NCBI GenBank assembly: GCA_963844175.1
Contig: CAWJNE010000009.1
Span: 1-64,000 of the forward strand
Source: JALZMG01 sp963844175
Lineage (GTDB): Bacteria; Actinomycetota; Acidimicrobiia; Acidimicrobiales; Ilumatobacteraceae
Length of the DNA stretch: 64,000 bases
Reading direction: 5' to 3'
Numbering within the stretch: position 1 is the first letter of the stretch; every line of letters begins with the position of its first letter. The notes beneath the pieces are model-generated. The model ran no database searches and had not been told where the DNA came from. It worked only from the letters and a program-made list of their open reading frames with translations. The position numbers were made by a program, and so were the translations under genes. Of this stretch, positions 17,923 to 26,445 are shown one piece after another.

Positions 17923-18795
17923 ATGCAGCTCGGTGCCGTCCTCCCGCACGACGAGATCGGTACGGATCCCGGCGCCATCCGCGCCTACGCCCAGGGGCTC
18001 GAGGACCTCGGGGTCGTCAACCTGCTCGTCTACGACCACGTGCTGGGCGCCGACCGCGACCGCCCGGGCGGCTTCGAGGGGGTGTACGACGCCGACGTCG
18101 CCTTCCACGAGCCGTTCGTCGTGCTCGGCTTCATCGCCGGCGTGACGCAGCGCATCGAGCTGGTCACCGCAGTGCTGATCCTCCCCCAGCGCCAGACCGT
18201 TCTCGTGGCCAAACAGGCCGCCGAGCTGGCGGTGCTGTCGGGGAACCGGCTGCGCCTCGGCATCGGCACGGGCTGGAACGCCGTCGAGTACCTCGCCCTC
18301 GACGAGCCGTTCCACCTCCGCGGCAAGCGCCAGGCCGAGCAGGTCGAGCTGCTCCGCCGGCTGTGGTCGGAGCACACCTTCAGCTTCGACGGCGAGTTCG
18401 ACACCGTCGAGTACGCCGGGATCAACCCCCGGCCTTCGGAGCCGATCCCCATCTGGTTCGGTGGCTCGGCGCCCGTCGTGCTCGAGCGATGCGCCCGGCT
18501 CGGGGACGGATGGGTACCGCTCGGCACCCCGAACGAGTCGTCGCGTGAGCGCCTCGAGGTGATCCGTCAGCACCGCACCGCCGCCGGGCTGTCGATGGAC
18601 CGTTTCGCCGTGCAAGCCCAGGCCCAGTACGCAGGCGGCGACCCGGACCGCTGGCGCACGCACGCCGAGCGGTGGCGGGCCCTCGGCGCCACCCACCTCG
18701 CCGTCGCCACCCACCGCGCCGGGCCGACGGACGCCGACGGTCACGTGCGGCGGGTCGCCGAGTACCTCGACGCCGTCCGCGACGTGGCCGGCTGA
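17923..18795 (+). CDS. LLM-class F420-dependent oxidoreductase
   Basis: A 290-residue protein from ATG 17923 (MQLGAVLPHDEIGTDPGAIR). Luciferase-family blocks are LLVYDHVLGAD, LPQRQTVLVAKQAAELAVLSGNRLRLGIGTGWNAVEYLAL and PIPIWFGGSAPVVLERCARLGDGWVPLG. The style is that of the short actinobacterial F420-dependent group (Rv2161c-like). Substrate unknown. The downstream HD-domain gene begins 51 bases later on the same strand, so the two may be co-transcribed. Confidence 0.87.
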   Translation: MQLGAVLPHDEIGTDPGAIRAYAQGLEDLGVVNLLVYDHVLGADRDRPGGFEGVYDADVAFHEPFVVLGFIAGVTQRIELVTAVLILPQRQTVLVAKQAAELAVLSGNRLRLGIGTGWNAVEYLALDEPFHLRGKRQAEQVELLRRLWSEHTFSFDGEFDTVEYAGINPRPSEPIPIWFGGSAPVVLERCARLGDGWVPLGTPNESSRERLEVIRQHRTAAGLSMDRFAVQAQAQYAGGDPDRWRTHAERWRALGATHLAVATHRAGPTDADGHVRRVAEYLDAVRDVAG

Positions 18796-18846
18796 GTCGA
18801 CGGGCCAGCGGTTGACGGACCGGGCGCCGGACGCGAAGGTGCAGCC

Positions 18847-19437
18847 GTGACGTCGTCGCCGCCACCGGCGGGCACCGTCGCCTTCACGGCCATGGCCGAT
18901 GGCACGGCGGCCGACTACGAGCTCGTGTTCGCCCACGAGCAAGCGCAGATCGACGGCCAGGCCGACCGGGTGCTGCAGTGGCTGGGCGAGATGGCCGGCC
19001 CGTCCCCGTACCGCGTCTCGCGACTCGAGCACGTCCTGCAGTCGGCGACGCGCGCCGAGCGCGACGGGGCCGATGACGAGACCATCGCCTGCGCGCTGCT
19101 GCACGACATCGGCGACGTCCTCGGGACGGCGAACCACTCCCAGGTCGGCGCGGCGCTGCTGCGCCCGTACGTGTCGGAGCGCAACTGGTGGATCGTCCAC
19201 CACCACGGGCTCTTCCAGGGCTACTACTGGTTCGCCTACGCCGGCCTCGACCCCGACGCCCGAGACGCCTTCCGCCAGCACCCCTACTACGACGACACGG
19301 TCCGTTTCTGCGCCGACTGGGACCAGAACTGCTTCGATCCGTCGTACCCGACCAAGGACCTCGCCCACTTCGAGCCGCTCGTGCGCCAGCTGTTCGCCCG
19401 CCCGCCAGCCGACATGCTCGTCGCCGACGCCGAGTGA
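18847..19437 (+). CDS. HD-domain protein, possible diiron oxygenase or phosphohydrolase
   Basis: A 196-residue protein from GTG 18847 (an ATG at 18892 is an alternative). The HD metal site is visible: H62 (RLEHVLQSA), the H86-D87 pair (LLHDIGD), H97 and a histidine run at 118-120, then a late DWDQNCFDP motif. The size and motif spacing resemble the small HD proteins related to PhnZ and myo-inositol oxygenase, which are mixed-valence diiron oxygenases, but ordinary HD phosphohydrolases have the same core. No phosphonate genes are nearby. The stop is 3 bases before the ATG of the F420/PPOX gene, so translation is probably coupled. Confidence 0.72.
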   Translation: MTSSPPPAGTVAFTAMADGTAADYELVFAHEQAQIDGQADRVLQWLGEMAGPSPYRVSRLEHVLQSATRAERDGADDETIACALLHDIGDVLGTANHSQVGAALLRPYVSERNWWIVHHHGLFQGYYWFAYAGLDPDARDAFRQHPYYDDTVRFCADWDQNCFDPSYPTKDLAHFEPLVRQLFARPPADMLVADAE

Positions 19438-19440
19438 CCG

Positions 19441-19881
19441 ATGGGTCGCTCCATGGAGGAGGCCGAGGTGCGGGCGTTCCTCGCCCACGGCACTCGCACG
19501 GGGAAGCTGGCCTGGATCGGCGCCAGCGGCCAGCCCCACGTCGCGCCGATCTGGTTCGTCGTCGACGAACGTGCGCCGCGGCTGGAGGTGGTGTTCAACA
19601 CCGGCTCCACCACGTCCAAGGGTCGAGCGCTGGCCCGCGACCCGCGCGTCTCGCTCCTGGTCGACGACGAGCAGCCGCCGTTCGCCTTCGTCAAGCTGAC
19701 CGGCGCGGCCTCGATCAGTGCTGATCTGGACGAGGTGCGACGCTGGGCGACACGCATCGCCGCCCGATACGTCGGTGACGAACGGGCCGCCGAGTACGGC
19801 GCCCGCAACGGCGTTCCGGGCGAACTGCTGGTGCGACTGCGCCCGACGGCGGTGCTCGCCGAGGCCGGCGTCGCCGACTAG
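19441..19881 (+). CDS. PPOX-class F420-dependent flavin/deazaflavin oxidoreductase
   Basis: A 146-residue split-barrel protein (MEEAEVRAFLAHGTRTGKLAWIGASG, HVAPIWFVVD, NTGSTTSKGRALARDPRVSLLVDDEQPPFAFVKLTG), the arrangement of the Rv1155/TIGR03618-type family that binds F420 or FMN. It begins 3 bases after the HD-domain gene stop. Together they may form a small redox unit; that is inference. Confidence 0.85.
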   Translation: MGRSMEEAEVRAFLAHGTRTGKLAWIGASGQPHVAPIWFVVDERAPRLEVVFNTGSTTSKGRALARDPRVSLLVDDEQPPFAFVKLTGAASISADLDEVRRWATRIAARYVGDERAAEYGARNGVPGELLVRLRPTAVLAEAGVAD

Positions 19882-19889
19882 CCCCGGCG

Positions 19890-20495
19890 TCAGGCGGGCT
19901 CGGACGTGGAGTCCGAGGGCGCTGCGTCGGCCGCCGTCGGCGGCGGGAACGACGACGCACCGCTGGTCGCCGACGAGTCGCCGAGGGCCTCGCGCACCGA
20001 GCGGATGCCGTCGAGCGGCAGGTTGCCGGCGACGTACTTGGCGCCCTGGAAGCGCTCCAGTTCCTTGAGCACGGCATCCCGGTGGACGGCGCCGACGAGC
20101 AGCGCCACCGTCGCGGTGCCGGGCTGGACCATGCCCCGCAGCTGCTCGACGAAGTCATCGGTCACGCCGACGTCGACGAGCTTGGCGGTGATCGCGCCGG
20201 CGCCGGCGCCGATGCCGCCGGCGACCAGCATCCCGACCGGTCCGCCGAGGAGCAACCCGAACAGGCCGCTCCACAGCCCGACACCGACGGCGGTGGTCCC
20301 CGGCTGCAGGTCCTTGGTCTCGCGCACGTGGGTCCGGCCGTCGGCGTCCTTGATCACGAACACGGCGTCGTTCAGCTCGATCTGGCCATCGCGAGCGAGT
20401 CGGATCGCCGCCGTCATGAACTCGCTGGCCTTCAGCTCGTCGTCGAACGAGATTGCCGCCAGTTGCAGAGGAGCGGGCGTGGAGGTGTCGGTCAC
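19890..20495 (-). CDS. DUF1269-type membrane-associated protein
   Basis: A 201-residue protein. It begins with a ferredoxin-like strand-helix part (AAISFDDELKASEFMTAAIRLARDGQIELNDAVFVIKDADG), has a glycine-rich hydrophobic hairpin (GLWSGLFGLLLGGPVGMLVAGGIGAGAGAI) and then a second alpha/beta part (TATVALLVGAVHRDAVLKELERFQG). This is the DUF1269 (COG4803) architecture; function unknown, with a stress role sometimes proposed. The GTG at 20495 overlaps the threonine aldolase stop by 4 bases (GTGA). It ends convergent with the PPOX gene, 8 bases away. Confidence 0.75.
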   Translation of the reverse strand: MTDTSTPAPLQLAAISFDDELKASEFMTAAIRLARDGQIELNDAVFVIKDADGRTHVRETKDLQPGTTAVGVGLWSGLFGLLLGGPVGMLVAGGIGAGAGAITAKLVDVGVTDDFVEQLRGMVQPGTATVALLVGAVHRDAVLKELERFQGAKYVAGNLPLDGIRSVREALGDSSATSGASSFPPPTAADAAPSDSTSEPA

Positions 20496-21541
20496 GACGG
20501 GCGACTGTAGGCGTCCGTGGGTGCGGCGACCACGGCTGCGCAGGCCGCCAGCGCACGCTCGATCCCGTCGTCGTCGACGTCGAGGTGCGTGACCGCTCGG
20601 ACCCGGTCCCCCACCAACGACATCCGCACGTCGTGGGTCGCCAACTGGTGGACGAAGTCGGCGGCGGTCGCGTCGACAGCAGCGGGGCGGATCCAGACCA
20701 TGTTCGTCTCGACGGGCTCGACGTCGACGCCCAGGCCCTGCAGGCCGGCGGCCAGCGTCCGGGCCCGGCGGTGGTCGTCGGCCAGGCGTTCGACATGGTG
20801 CTCGAGGGCGTACCGGCACGCCGCGGCGGCAATGCCGGCCTGGCGCATCGCTCCGCCGAGCCGGTGCTTCCAGATCCAGGCCCGCTCGATGTAGTCGCCC
20901 GGACCGGCGAGGACCGCACCGAGGGGGGCGCCGAGACCCTTCGTGAAGTCGATCCACGCGCTGTCGACCGGCCCGGCCCACTCCACGGCTGAGACCCCGG
21001 ACGCCACCACCGCGTTCATCAGCCGGGCGCCGTCGAGGTGGACCTGAACACCCCGGTCGTGCGCCGCGGCCACGACGGCGCGGTAGCCATCGAGCGGCCA
21101 CACCGTGCCGCCCCCGAAGTTGTGCGTCTGCTCCACGCAGACCAGGCTCGGCGACGGACGGTACGGATTGCCGGGCTCGAGCGCCGGCAGGAGGTCGTCG
21201 GTGCTGAAGATCCCCCGCTCGCCACGCACCGTGTCGACGACCGCGCCCGAGACGACACCGATGCCGCCGGTCTCCGAGCGCAGGATGTGACCGAGGTGCT
21301 CCATGATCACCACGTCACCGGGCGCCACGTGGGCGGCCACACCGATCAGGTTGCACATCGTTCCGGTGGGCAGGAACAGCGCCGACTCGTGGCCGAGCAG
21401 CTCGGCGACCTCCACGCAGAGCGCGGTCACCGTGGGGTCGCGGCGCTGCTGCTCGTCACCGACCTCGGCGCCCGCCATCGCCGCCCGCATCTGCGGCGTC
21501 GGACGGGTCTGGGTGTCCGAGTAGAGGTCGACGAGGTCCAC
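20492..21541 (-). CDS. low-specificity threonine aldolase (beta-eliminating lyase family)
   Basis: A 349-residue PLP enzyme of fold type I. Landmarks are YSDTQTRPTPQMRAAMAGAEVGD at the N-terminus, the FLPTGTMCNLIGV phosphate loop, LDGARLMNA with the PLP-nitrogen aspartate (about 170) and FTKGLGAPLG with the Schiff-base lysine (about 201). It cleaves threonine or allo-threonine to glycine and acetaldehyde. The downstream DUF1269 gene overlaps by 4 bases. A strong hairpin (21572-21625) lies just upstream and separates it from the LAGTG protein gene. Confidence 0.9.
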   Translation of the reverse strand: MDLVDLYSDTQTRPTPQMRAAMAGAEVGDEQQRRDPTVTALCVEVAELLGHESALFLPTGTMCNLIGVAAHVAPGDVVIMEHLGHILRSETGGIGVVSGAVVDTVRGERGIFSTDDLLPALEPGNPYRPSPSLVCVEQTHNFGGGTVWPLDGYRAVVAAAHDRGVQVHLDGARLMNAVVASGVSAVEWAGPVDSAWIDFTKGLGAPLGAVLAGPGDYIERAWIWKHRLGGAMRQAGIAAAACRYALEHHVERLADDHRRARTLAAGLQGLGVDVEPVETNMVWIRPAAVDATAADFVHQLATHDVRMSLVGDRVRAVTHLDVDDDGIERALAACAAVVAAPTDAYSRPS

Positions 21542-21571
21542 GCCGCCGACCGTACGGGACGGGCGCCAGCA

Positions 21572-21625
21572 CCGTCCTGGTCAGGGTTCTGGCCCCACGT
21601 CCGGCCAGAAACCTGACGAGGACGG
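21572..21625 (-). terminator. hairpin terminator between the LAGTG protein gene and threonine aldolase gene
   Basis: A 23-base inverted repeat (21572-21594 and 21603-21625) with two mismatches and an 8-base loop starts 10 bases past the LAGTG gene stop. It most likely ends that transcript. There is no T tract. Confidence 0.65.
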
Positions 21626-21635
21626 GGCGAGCGGT

Positions 21636-22163
21636 CTAGACGGTGGTCGTTCCGCGTCGGTTGCGGGCGACGAGGAGCAGCGAGCCGCCCGCGGCGACGA
21701 ACAGGACGCCGGCCATGGCCGCCAGGGTCGACGATGCCGGGCCCGTTCCGGCGAGGCCCCCGCCGTCGCTCGAACCGATGCCCGGCGGCGCGCACGACAC
21801 GCTCCACGTCGCTACGTTCTCTACGTTCAAACGCCAATCGATCGTGTAGGCGCCATCGGCGGGCACCTCGTAGTTGAGCGTCGCTGGGAACCCCGACGAC
21901 GCGACGACCGCACCGTTCACCGACAGCTGGGTCGCCGTCGGTGCTGATCCCTGACCGACTGGCGGGCCGACCCTGAAGGAGGCTGTCTCGCCGGCGACGA
22001 GCTGGGCATCGTCCACCGCACCGCCGATGGACGAGCCATCGAGGAACGGGTCGTTGAGCGCCGTGCAGCCGGAGCTCATCGCCTGTGCCTGGCCGGTGCC
22101 GGCCGGCAGCGCGACTGCGCCCGCCACCAAGACTGCTGCCCCCACGATGGTCCGAACTCGCAT
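21636..22163 (-). CDS. secreted protein with LAGTG-type sortase signal and membrane anchor (paralogue of 8848-9417)
   Basis: A 175-residue protein from ATG 22163 with an AAGGTGAG Shine-Dalgarno (a GTG nine bases upstream is less likely). It has a signal peptide cut near AQA (about 28), an exported domain with two cysteines (GCTALNDP at 33; WSVSCAPP) and a C-terminal LAGTG (137-141), hydrophobic helix and ARNRR tail. It matches the protein at 8848-9417 in domain order, cysteine placement and several short motifs, so the two form a family of probable class E sortase substrates. Function unknown; role at the cell surface inferred. Confidence 0.8.
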   Translation of the reverse strand: MRVRTIVGAAVLVAGAVALPAGTGQAQAMSSGCTALNDPFLDGSSIGGAVDDAQLVAGETASFRVGPPVGQGSAPTATQLSVNGAVVASSGFPATLNYEVPADGAYTIDWRLNVENVATWSVSCAPPGIGSSDGGGLAGTGPASSTLAAMAGVLFVAAGGSLLLVARNRRGTTTV

Positions 22164-22262
22164 TGATCTCACCTTTCAGATCGGCCCCGCCGAACCGTAG
22201 CCCGCGTCACCGCACCGCTCGCTCCACCGCGCGAACGCGCCCGGGTGAACTCACCCCGTCCG

Positions 22263-22544
22263 TCAGAAGCGGGCGAACGTGCTGATGGGATCGATCTCAA
22301 AGCTCAAGAGTTGCTCCTTCGCCACCGGCAACCCGCTGACGATCTCCGCCGCCGCGCCGTCCGAATCAGCCTCGAGAAACAGCACGAGTCCAGGCGTCGC
22401 GCCGACCTTGAACGCATACTCAGTCACGACGCGGTGGCGAATCAGGTCCCAAGTGCTCGACTCGATCTCGTGCTGCTCGAAGTAGGCGATCAGTTCGTCA
22501 GCCGTTGTCCCGTTCGCGAGTTGCGAGTTGGCGATGAAGCGCAC
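22263..22544 (-). CDS. small dimeric alpha/beta-barrel (muconolactone isomerase-like) protein
   Basis: A 93-residue protein from GTG 22544, preceded by GGAGG. The sequence alternates a strand (MRFIANSQL), a helix (TADELIAYFEQHEIESSTWDLI), a strand, a loop (PGLVLFLEADSDGAAAEIVSGLPVA) and a last strand (LLSFEIDPIS). This fits the ferredoxin-like dimeric barrel of the muconolactone isomerase/YciI group. A substrate cannot be assigned. It stands alone between two transcripts. Confidence 0.6.
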   Translation of the reverse strand: MRFIANSQLANGTTADELIAYFEQHEIESSTWDLIRHRVVTEYAFKVGATPGLVLFLEADSDGAAAEIVSGLPVAKEQLLSFEIDPISTFARF

Positions 22545-22763
22545 TGATCCCTCCGTTCGCCGCAAGCGGCACGGGTCATGCTGTCATGCCCGCGCTCACG
22601 GGCCAACCGCCCCGACACGCGGTTCATCGGTTGTTCACCTCGCACAATCTGCACGTCCGGCGATTGCAGCGAGTGAGCTCCTGGGCCGACTGAACGACGT
22701 GGGCTGGCGGCTCGACGTCGGCCATCGGCCCGCCACCTGCGCGGTTCTCGCAAGCGCAGCACT

Positions 22764-23498
22764 TCAACTGATGGCGGACAGTGCGGCGGCGACAGCGAAC
22801 CCGAACACGGTGACCAATCCAGCCACGTTGCCGGCCTGCCGGGCCGCCTGCGGGATCATCGAGTCGATCAGCATGACCAGCAGGGCCCCGGCCGCGAAGC
22901 CGTTGATGGCGGCTTGGAGGTCGCCGGACGCGCCGTCGGCGATGACGAAGCCAACGACCGTGGCCAAGGTGCAAATCACGGCGACGACGGTCCAGAGCCG
23001 AACGATGGCTCCCCGGGCTCGCCCGGCGGCGCGCATCCCGGTGGCGGACCCGACGGCTTCCGGCAGATTGGAGACGAAGATGGCGGCCAGCAGCCCGACG
23101 CTGACACCGTCGCCAGCGGCGACACCGATACCGAGCACCATCTGCTCCGGAATGCCGTCCAGGAACGCGCCGAGGGCAAGCGCCGTTCCGCCGTCCGCGG
23201 CCGGCGCCGGATCGGTCGACACACCGCTGCGCTCGTGCTGGCCGAATCGCTCCACGGCGCGATCCGCCAGGTAGTACGTCAGCGCGCCGACGGCCAACCC
23301 GAGCGCGACCGAGTCACCGCCGCCGAGCCGGACGCCTTCCTCGGCGAGGTCGAAACTGACTGCGCTGATCAGCGCGCCGGCGCCGAAGGCGAGCACGACA
23401 CCGACAACGCGCTCCGGCCACTGCCGCGCCACGCCAAGTAGCGCACCCAGGATCAGCGACGACGCAGCAACGACCCCCCAGCCCAGTGCGGCAGCCAA
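22764..23498 (-). CDS. ZIP-family divalent metal transporter
   Basis: A 244-residue membrane protein with about seven to eight helices. The ZIP metal-site helices are visible: GAFLDGIPEQMVLGIGVAAG and, in the next helix, AAIFVSNLPEAVGSATGM (the E-x-x-x and N-x-P-E pattern). The H of the usual HNIPEG is replaced by D here. A hydrophilic loop lies after helix 3. ZIP proteins take up zinc, iron or manganese; the metal is not predictable. It is monocistronic. Confidence 0.82.
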   Translation of the reverse strand: MAAALGWGVVAASSLILGALLGVARQWPERVVGVVLAFGAGALISAVSFDLAEEGVRLGGGDSVALGLAVGALTYYLADRAVERFGQHERSGVSTDPAPAADGGTALALGAFLDGIPEQMVLGIGVAAGDGVSVGLLAAIFVSNLPEAVGSATGMRAAGRARGAIVRLWTVVAVICTLATVVGFVIADGASGDLQAAINGFAAGALLVMLIDSMIPQAARQAGNVAGLVTVFGFAVAAALSAIS

Positions 23499-23955
23499 CC
23501 GCTCAGTCCGCTCGATCGGCGCTGCCGGTGCTCACGAGAACACACTGCACGTTCGGAAGCACTCCCGCCGACTCGCGCCGTGCGCGTCGGCGTCGAGGAG
23601 GGGATGGTGCTGTCCGTGGAGAGTTACGTCGGCGAGGCAGGCGCCGCCGAGAGGCGTCAAGCTCGAGGAGCAGGTCTTGATCACGGCGACTGGCGCCGTC
23701 CCGATCTCCTCTTCACCACTCATCGACGCGCTCGAGTAGTCGAAGGCCCGACCAGGAGGTGTGCAGCTGGAAGCACGCTGCTGACCTTGTCTGGGTTGTG
23801 CGATCCTGTCCGTTCGCTCGCCTCCTCGCTCGATCGACGTGACCTGACCGCCGCGTGAGGATGGGGATGAGCGCGGCTGTCCGTGTCGTCCAGAGATTGG
23901 GGAGCCCGTACCTCGGCGCCGATGCAGGAGTGGCGTGCCGCGGTGCGAGGGGTCG
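23499..23955. other. 457-base gap with no recognised gene
   Basis: No frame here has an ordinary amino-acid make-up or a good start. It separates the ZIP transporter from the amidase, both on the minus strand, and presumably contains the transporter promoter. Confidence 0.5.
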
Positions 23956-25368
23956 TCAGTGGAGCGAGGGCCGGGTCTCGACGCTCGGGTCGATCGGTGT
24001 GAAGGTGCCGAATGCGTCCTCGAGGATTTGACTGCACCGAAGCGCGTCCAGGTCACGGAAGTGTCCAGCGAGGATCTGAACGCTGATCGGGGCGTCGGCC
24101 TCTACGGCGACCGGGACGGCGGCGGCAGGCAGCCCGGCGACGGATGCCACGGTTGAGGGTGCGAAGGCGTCGAGCGTTGCCTCCGCAGAGGCGGATGTGG
24201 CGATGTCGGCATCGACGTCCATGGACGGCACGGTCAAGGTCGGCGCCAGCACGATGTCGACACGTTCGAACAGCTTGGACCAGTCACGCTGCAGGTCGAA
24301 GCGCTCGCTGAACACCGACGACCATGTGGCGGCGTCGAGATGTGCCTGGCGGGCGATGACGTGATCCATGACCGTGATGACCCCGGCGTCGAGAACGTCG
24401 AGTGCAAGGTGACGTTGGGCAACCAGCTCGGGAGCGAGGAGCCGGCACCACAACTCGGCCGTTCCGGCGAAGGGGATGACCACGTCGTCGACGATCGTGT
24501 GACCGCTCGCGACAAGCGTGTCAGCGGCCGAGACCACCGCCGCGGCGACTTGCGGATCGACCGTCATCCCGGATGGCTCTGCGAGCACGGCGACACGCAA
24601 CGGCCGAGCCGGCGTCTCGGTGAGCACTACCGGCACCGATCGCGGATCGCGCCCATGCTGTCCGGCGACGGCCACGAGCGCGACCATGAGATCCTCGACG
24701 TGGCGAGCCATGACGCCGGTGACGGCCATCAGCTGCGCCCCCATCATCACCGGCCCCCGACCGACCGAGGGGATCACACCTACGGTCGGCTTGATCCCCG
24801 CGACGCCACAGCAGTGCGCCGGGACCCGCACCGACCCGCCGATGTCGTTGCCAAGCCCCAACGGTGACATCCCTGAAGCCAACGCCGCCGCCTCACCACC
24901 GCTCGACCCGCCGACGGTATGGGCCGGGTTCCATGGATTGCGGGTCAGGCCGTGAAGCGACGAGTTGGTCTGTGACCGAAACGCGGCATCGGGCAGGTTC
25001 GTCCGACCAATCGGAATGGCGCCCGCCTGACGCAGGCGTTCAACGGCAGGATCATCGCGTGGCGCGATGGCGTCAGCGAACATGCGCATCCCCGATGTCG
25101 TCGGTGTCCCGGCGACGGCGATGTTCTCCTTCACCGTGAACGGCACCCCATGCAATGGTCCGAGGGGACTGCCGGTGGCGAATGCCCGGTCCGCACCGTC
25201 CGCTGCCGACAACGCCTCGTCGTCCAGTCGCCGGACGACCGCATTCAACGCCGGGTTGACCTCGTCGATGCGCCGAAGGTGGGCCTCGACGACCTCGCGA
25301 CTGGAAACCTCGCCGCGACGCATCAACGCCGCGAGCGCAACTGCACCCATCCCCCACAACTCGCCCAC
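23956..25368 (-). CDS. amidase (amidase signature family)
   Basis: A 470-residue protein with the Ser-cisSer-Lys triad: the lysine in HGVPFTVKENI (Lys80), the GGSSGGEAAALASG motif (serines near 155-156) and the nucleophile in NDIGGSVRVPAHCCGVAGIKPT (about Ser179). The C-terminal part (VDIVLAPTLTVPSMD; VASVAGLPAAAVPV) is typical. It hydrolyses amide bonds of an unknown substrate; it could also be a GatA-like relative, but no gatB/gatC are nearby. GTG 25368 is chosen; ATG 25350 is an alternative. Confidence 0.9.
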   Translation of the reverse strand: MGELWGMGAVALAALMRRGEVSSREVVEAHLRRIDEVNPALNAVVRRLDDEALSAADGADRAFATGSPLGPLHGVPFTVKENIAVAGTPTTSGMRMFADAIAPRDDPAVERLRQAGAIPIGRTNLPDAAFRSQTNSSLHGLTRNPWNPAHTVGGSSGGEAAALASGMSPLGLGNDIGGSVRVPAHCCGVAGIKPTVGVIPSVGRGPVMMGAQLMAVTGVMARHVEDLMVALVAVAGQHGRDPRSVPVVLTETPARPLRVAVLAEPSGMTVDPQVAAAVVSAADTLVASGHTIVDDVVIPFAGTAELWCRLLAPELVAQRHLALDVLDAGVITVMDHVIARQAHLDAATWSSVFSERFDLQRDWSKLFERVDIVLAPTLTVPSMDVDADIATSASAEATLDAFAPSTVASVAGLPAAAVPVAVEADAPISVQILAGHFRDLDALRCSQILEDAFGTFTPIDPSVETRPSLH

Positions 25369-25689
25369 TCCGCGATCATAAGAGGCGGGTGCTCGTAGGT
25401 GGCCGTGACGGCGGTGGGCTACACGATGCTGGCCGTGCCCGACGAGAAGCCCGGCCACGCATCACGATCTCGACGCGGCTCTCCGGGACCCGGCGATCGA
25501 TCACGACGTGGCACTACCCACCACGCAACCTCAGTTACAGGGGGGACCCCCTGACGGCGCTGGTCTTAGCGGTGTCGGTAGGTGTAGTGGTCCTGGCCGT
25601 CGCCCGCCGCTAGGCGGCATGAACCGAGCGCCGCTCGCCGGTCGCAAGCGCCGGCCAAACGGGGACGCACAGTGTCACGGCTCAGCCGG
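25369..25689. other. gap upstream of the amidase with no convincing gene
   Basis: A short plus-strand frame ending at 25613 closes in a hydrophobic helix (PLTALVLAVSVGVVVLAVARR), but it has no start signal or family match. The stretch marks the left edge of a 2.4 kb region of decayed genes that ends at the tRNA. Confidence 0.35.
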
Positions 25690-26030
25690 CGTCGGTGTCG
25701 TCAGGCGGCCCCGGGCTGAGGGATGCCGCCGGTTTCTGGGGATGACAATGCGGCCGGTCCACGCCAGCGTCTTGCCGCCGTCGGTGCCGAGGTAGCGGAC
25801 CCACTGGCCGTTGCTGGATCTCCCGGATGGCGGCGAGCACCGAGGTCCGGGTCTCCCTGCTCATCGAAAGGACTCAGACGTCACGTCCTTGATGACGAGC
25901 AGCCCAGGCGGTCGCCGATGAGCCGCAGGAGCCCGCCGGTCGCAGCCACGGGCCTTCTGCTTGCCCGGCGTCCCCGAGGAGCAGCGCCCCGTCGGAGCTG
26001 ATGGTCGACACGCAGCGGGCGACGCGAGAG
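25690..26030 (-). pseudogene. decayed fragment of an actinobacterial ATP-binding protein of mobile-element type
   Basis: Reading the minus strand across frames gives an ordered set of conserved pieces: CVSTISSDGALLLG, then TPGKQKAR, then ATGGLLRLIGDR, then LLVIKDVTS followed by a stop, then MSRETRTSVLAAIREI, then QWVRYLGTDGGKTLAWTGRI. These are consecutive blocks of a P-loop-type protein common in actinobacterial accessory DNA (motif order ...SGTPxKEKAR, GGLLRxIG, LxxKDxTS, RxxVLAALREI, HLGTDGGKTLxWxGK). At least four frame changes and one stop break it, so it is dead. Both ends of the gene are missing. The family recall is from memory. Confidence 0.65.
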
Positions 26031-26445
26031 TCAAGGCCAAGTGTGCAGCGACGCCGTCGTCATGCGACCCGGAGTGACCCATTCGAGCTCGGCCCGCGGA
26101 GGCCGATCGTACGAATCGAGGTTACGCGTAGAACCCGCGGGCAATCAGGAGCCTGTCCGGATCAGCGTGGAGTGACCCAGGACCCTTGACTCTTCAATTT
26201 CGTTCCTCGCGCTCGTCGAGGGGCCGCGTCGCCGACGGGGCGGCCGCAGCTTGGGCGCCAGGCCCGTGAGCCTCAAGCGGACGTGCTAGGAGACATCACG
26301 GGCTGGAGTGGAGCAGGCGTCGACGGGCGGAAACCCCCGACTCACTCCGTGCGCCGGTAGCGGAATACCGACGCTCTTGATGCTATTCGATGACTACCTT
26401 GGTATGACAGAGACTTTGGTAAGAAGTTGACTAAGGTTCCTCGAG
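26031..26445. promoter_or_regulatory. non-coding stretch with relatively AT-rich promoter-like end (26390-26445)
   Basis: The 415 bases upstream of the gene at 26446 hold no recognised gene. The last ~55 are noticeably less GC-rich than their surroundings and contain the inverted pair TACC-TT-GGTA and a second TTGGTA copy 14 bases on, which could be promoter and operator elements. A 12-base match to tRNA-Val lies at 26332-26343. Confidence 0.3.

Noticed and set aside
17206..19539. 777-codon minus-strand frame across glgC and three plus-strand genes
   Set aside because: It crosses well-supported genes on both strands and reads as repetitive acidic/basic sequence.
26390..26445. Calling the TTGGTA repeats a defined operator
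   Set aside because: Only two short copies with no known binding protein; kept as a low-confidence regulatory stretch.
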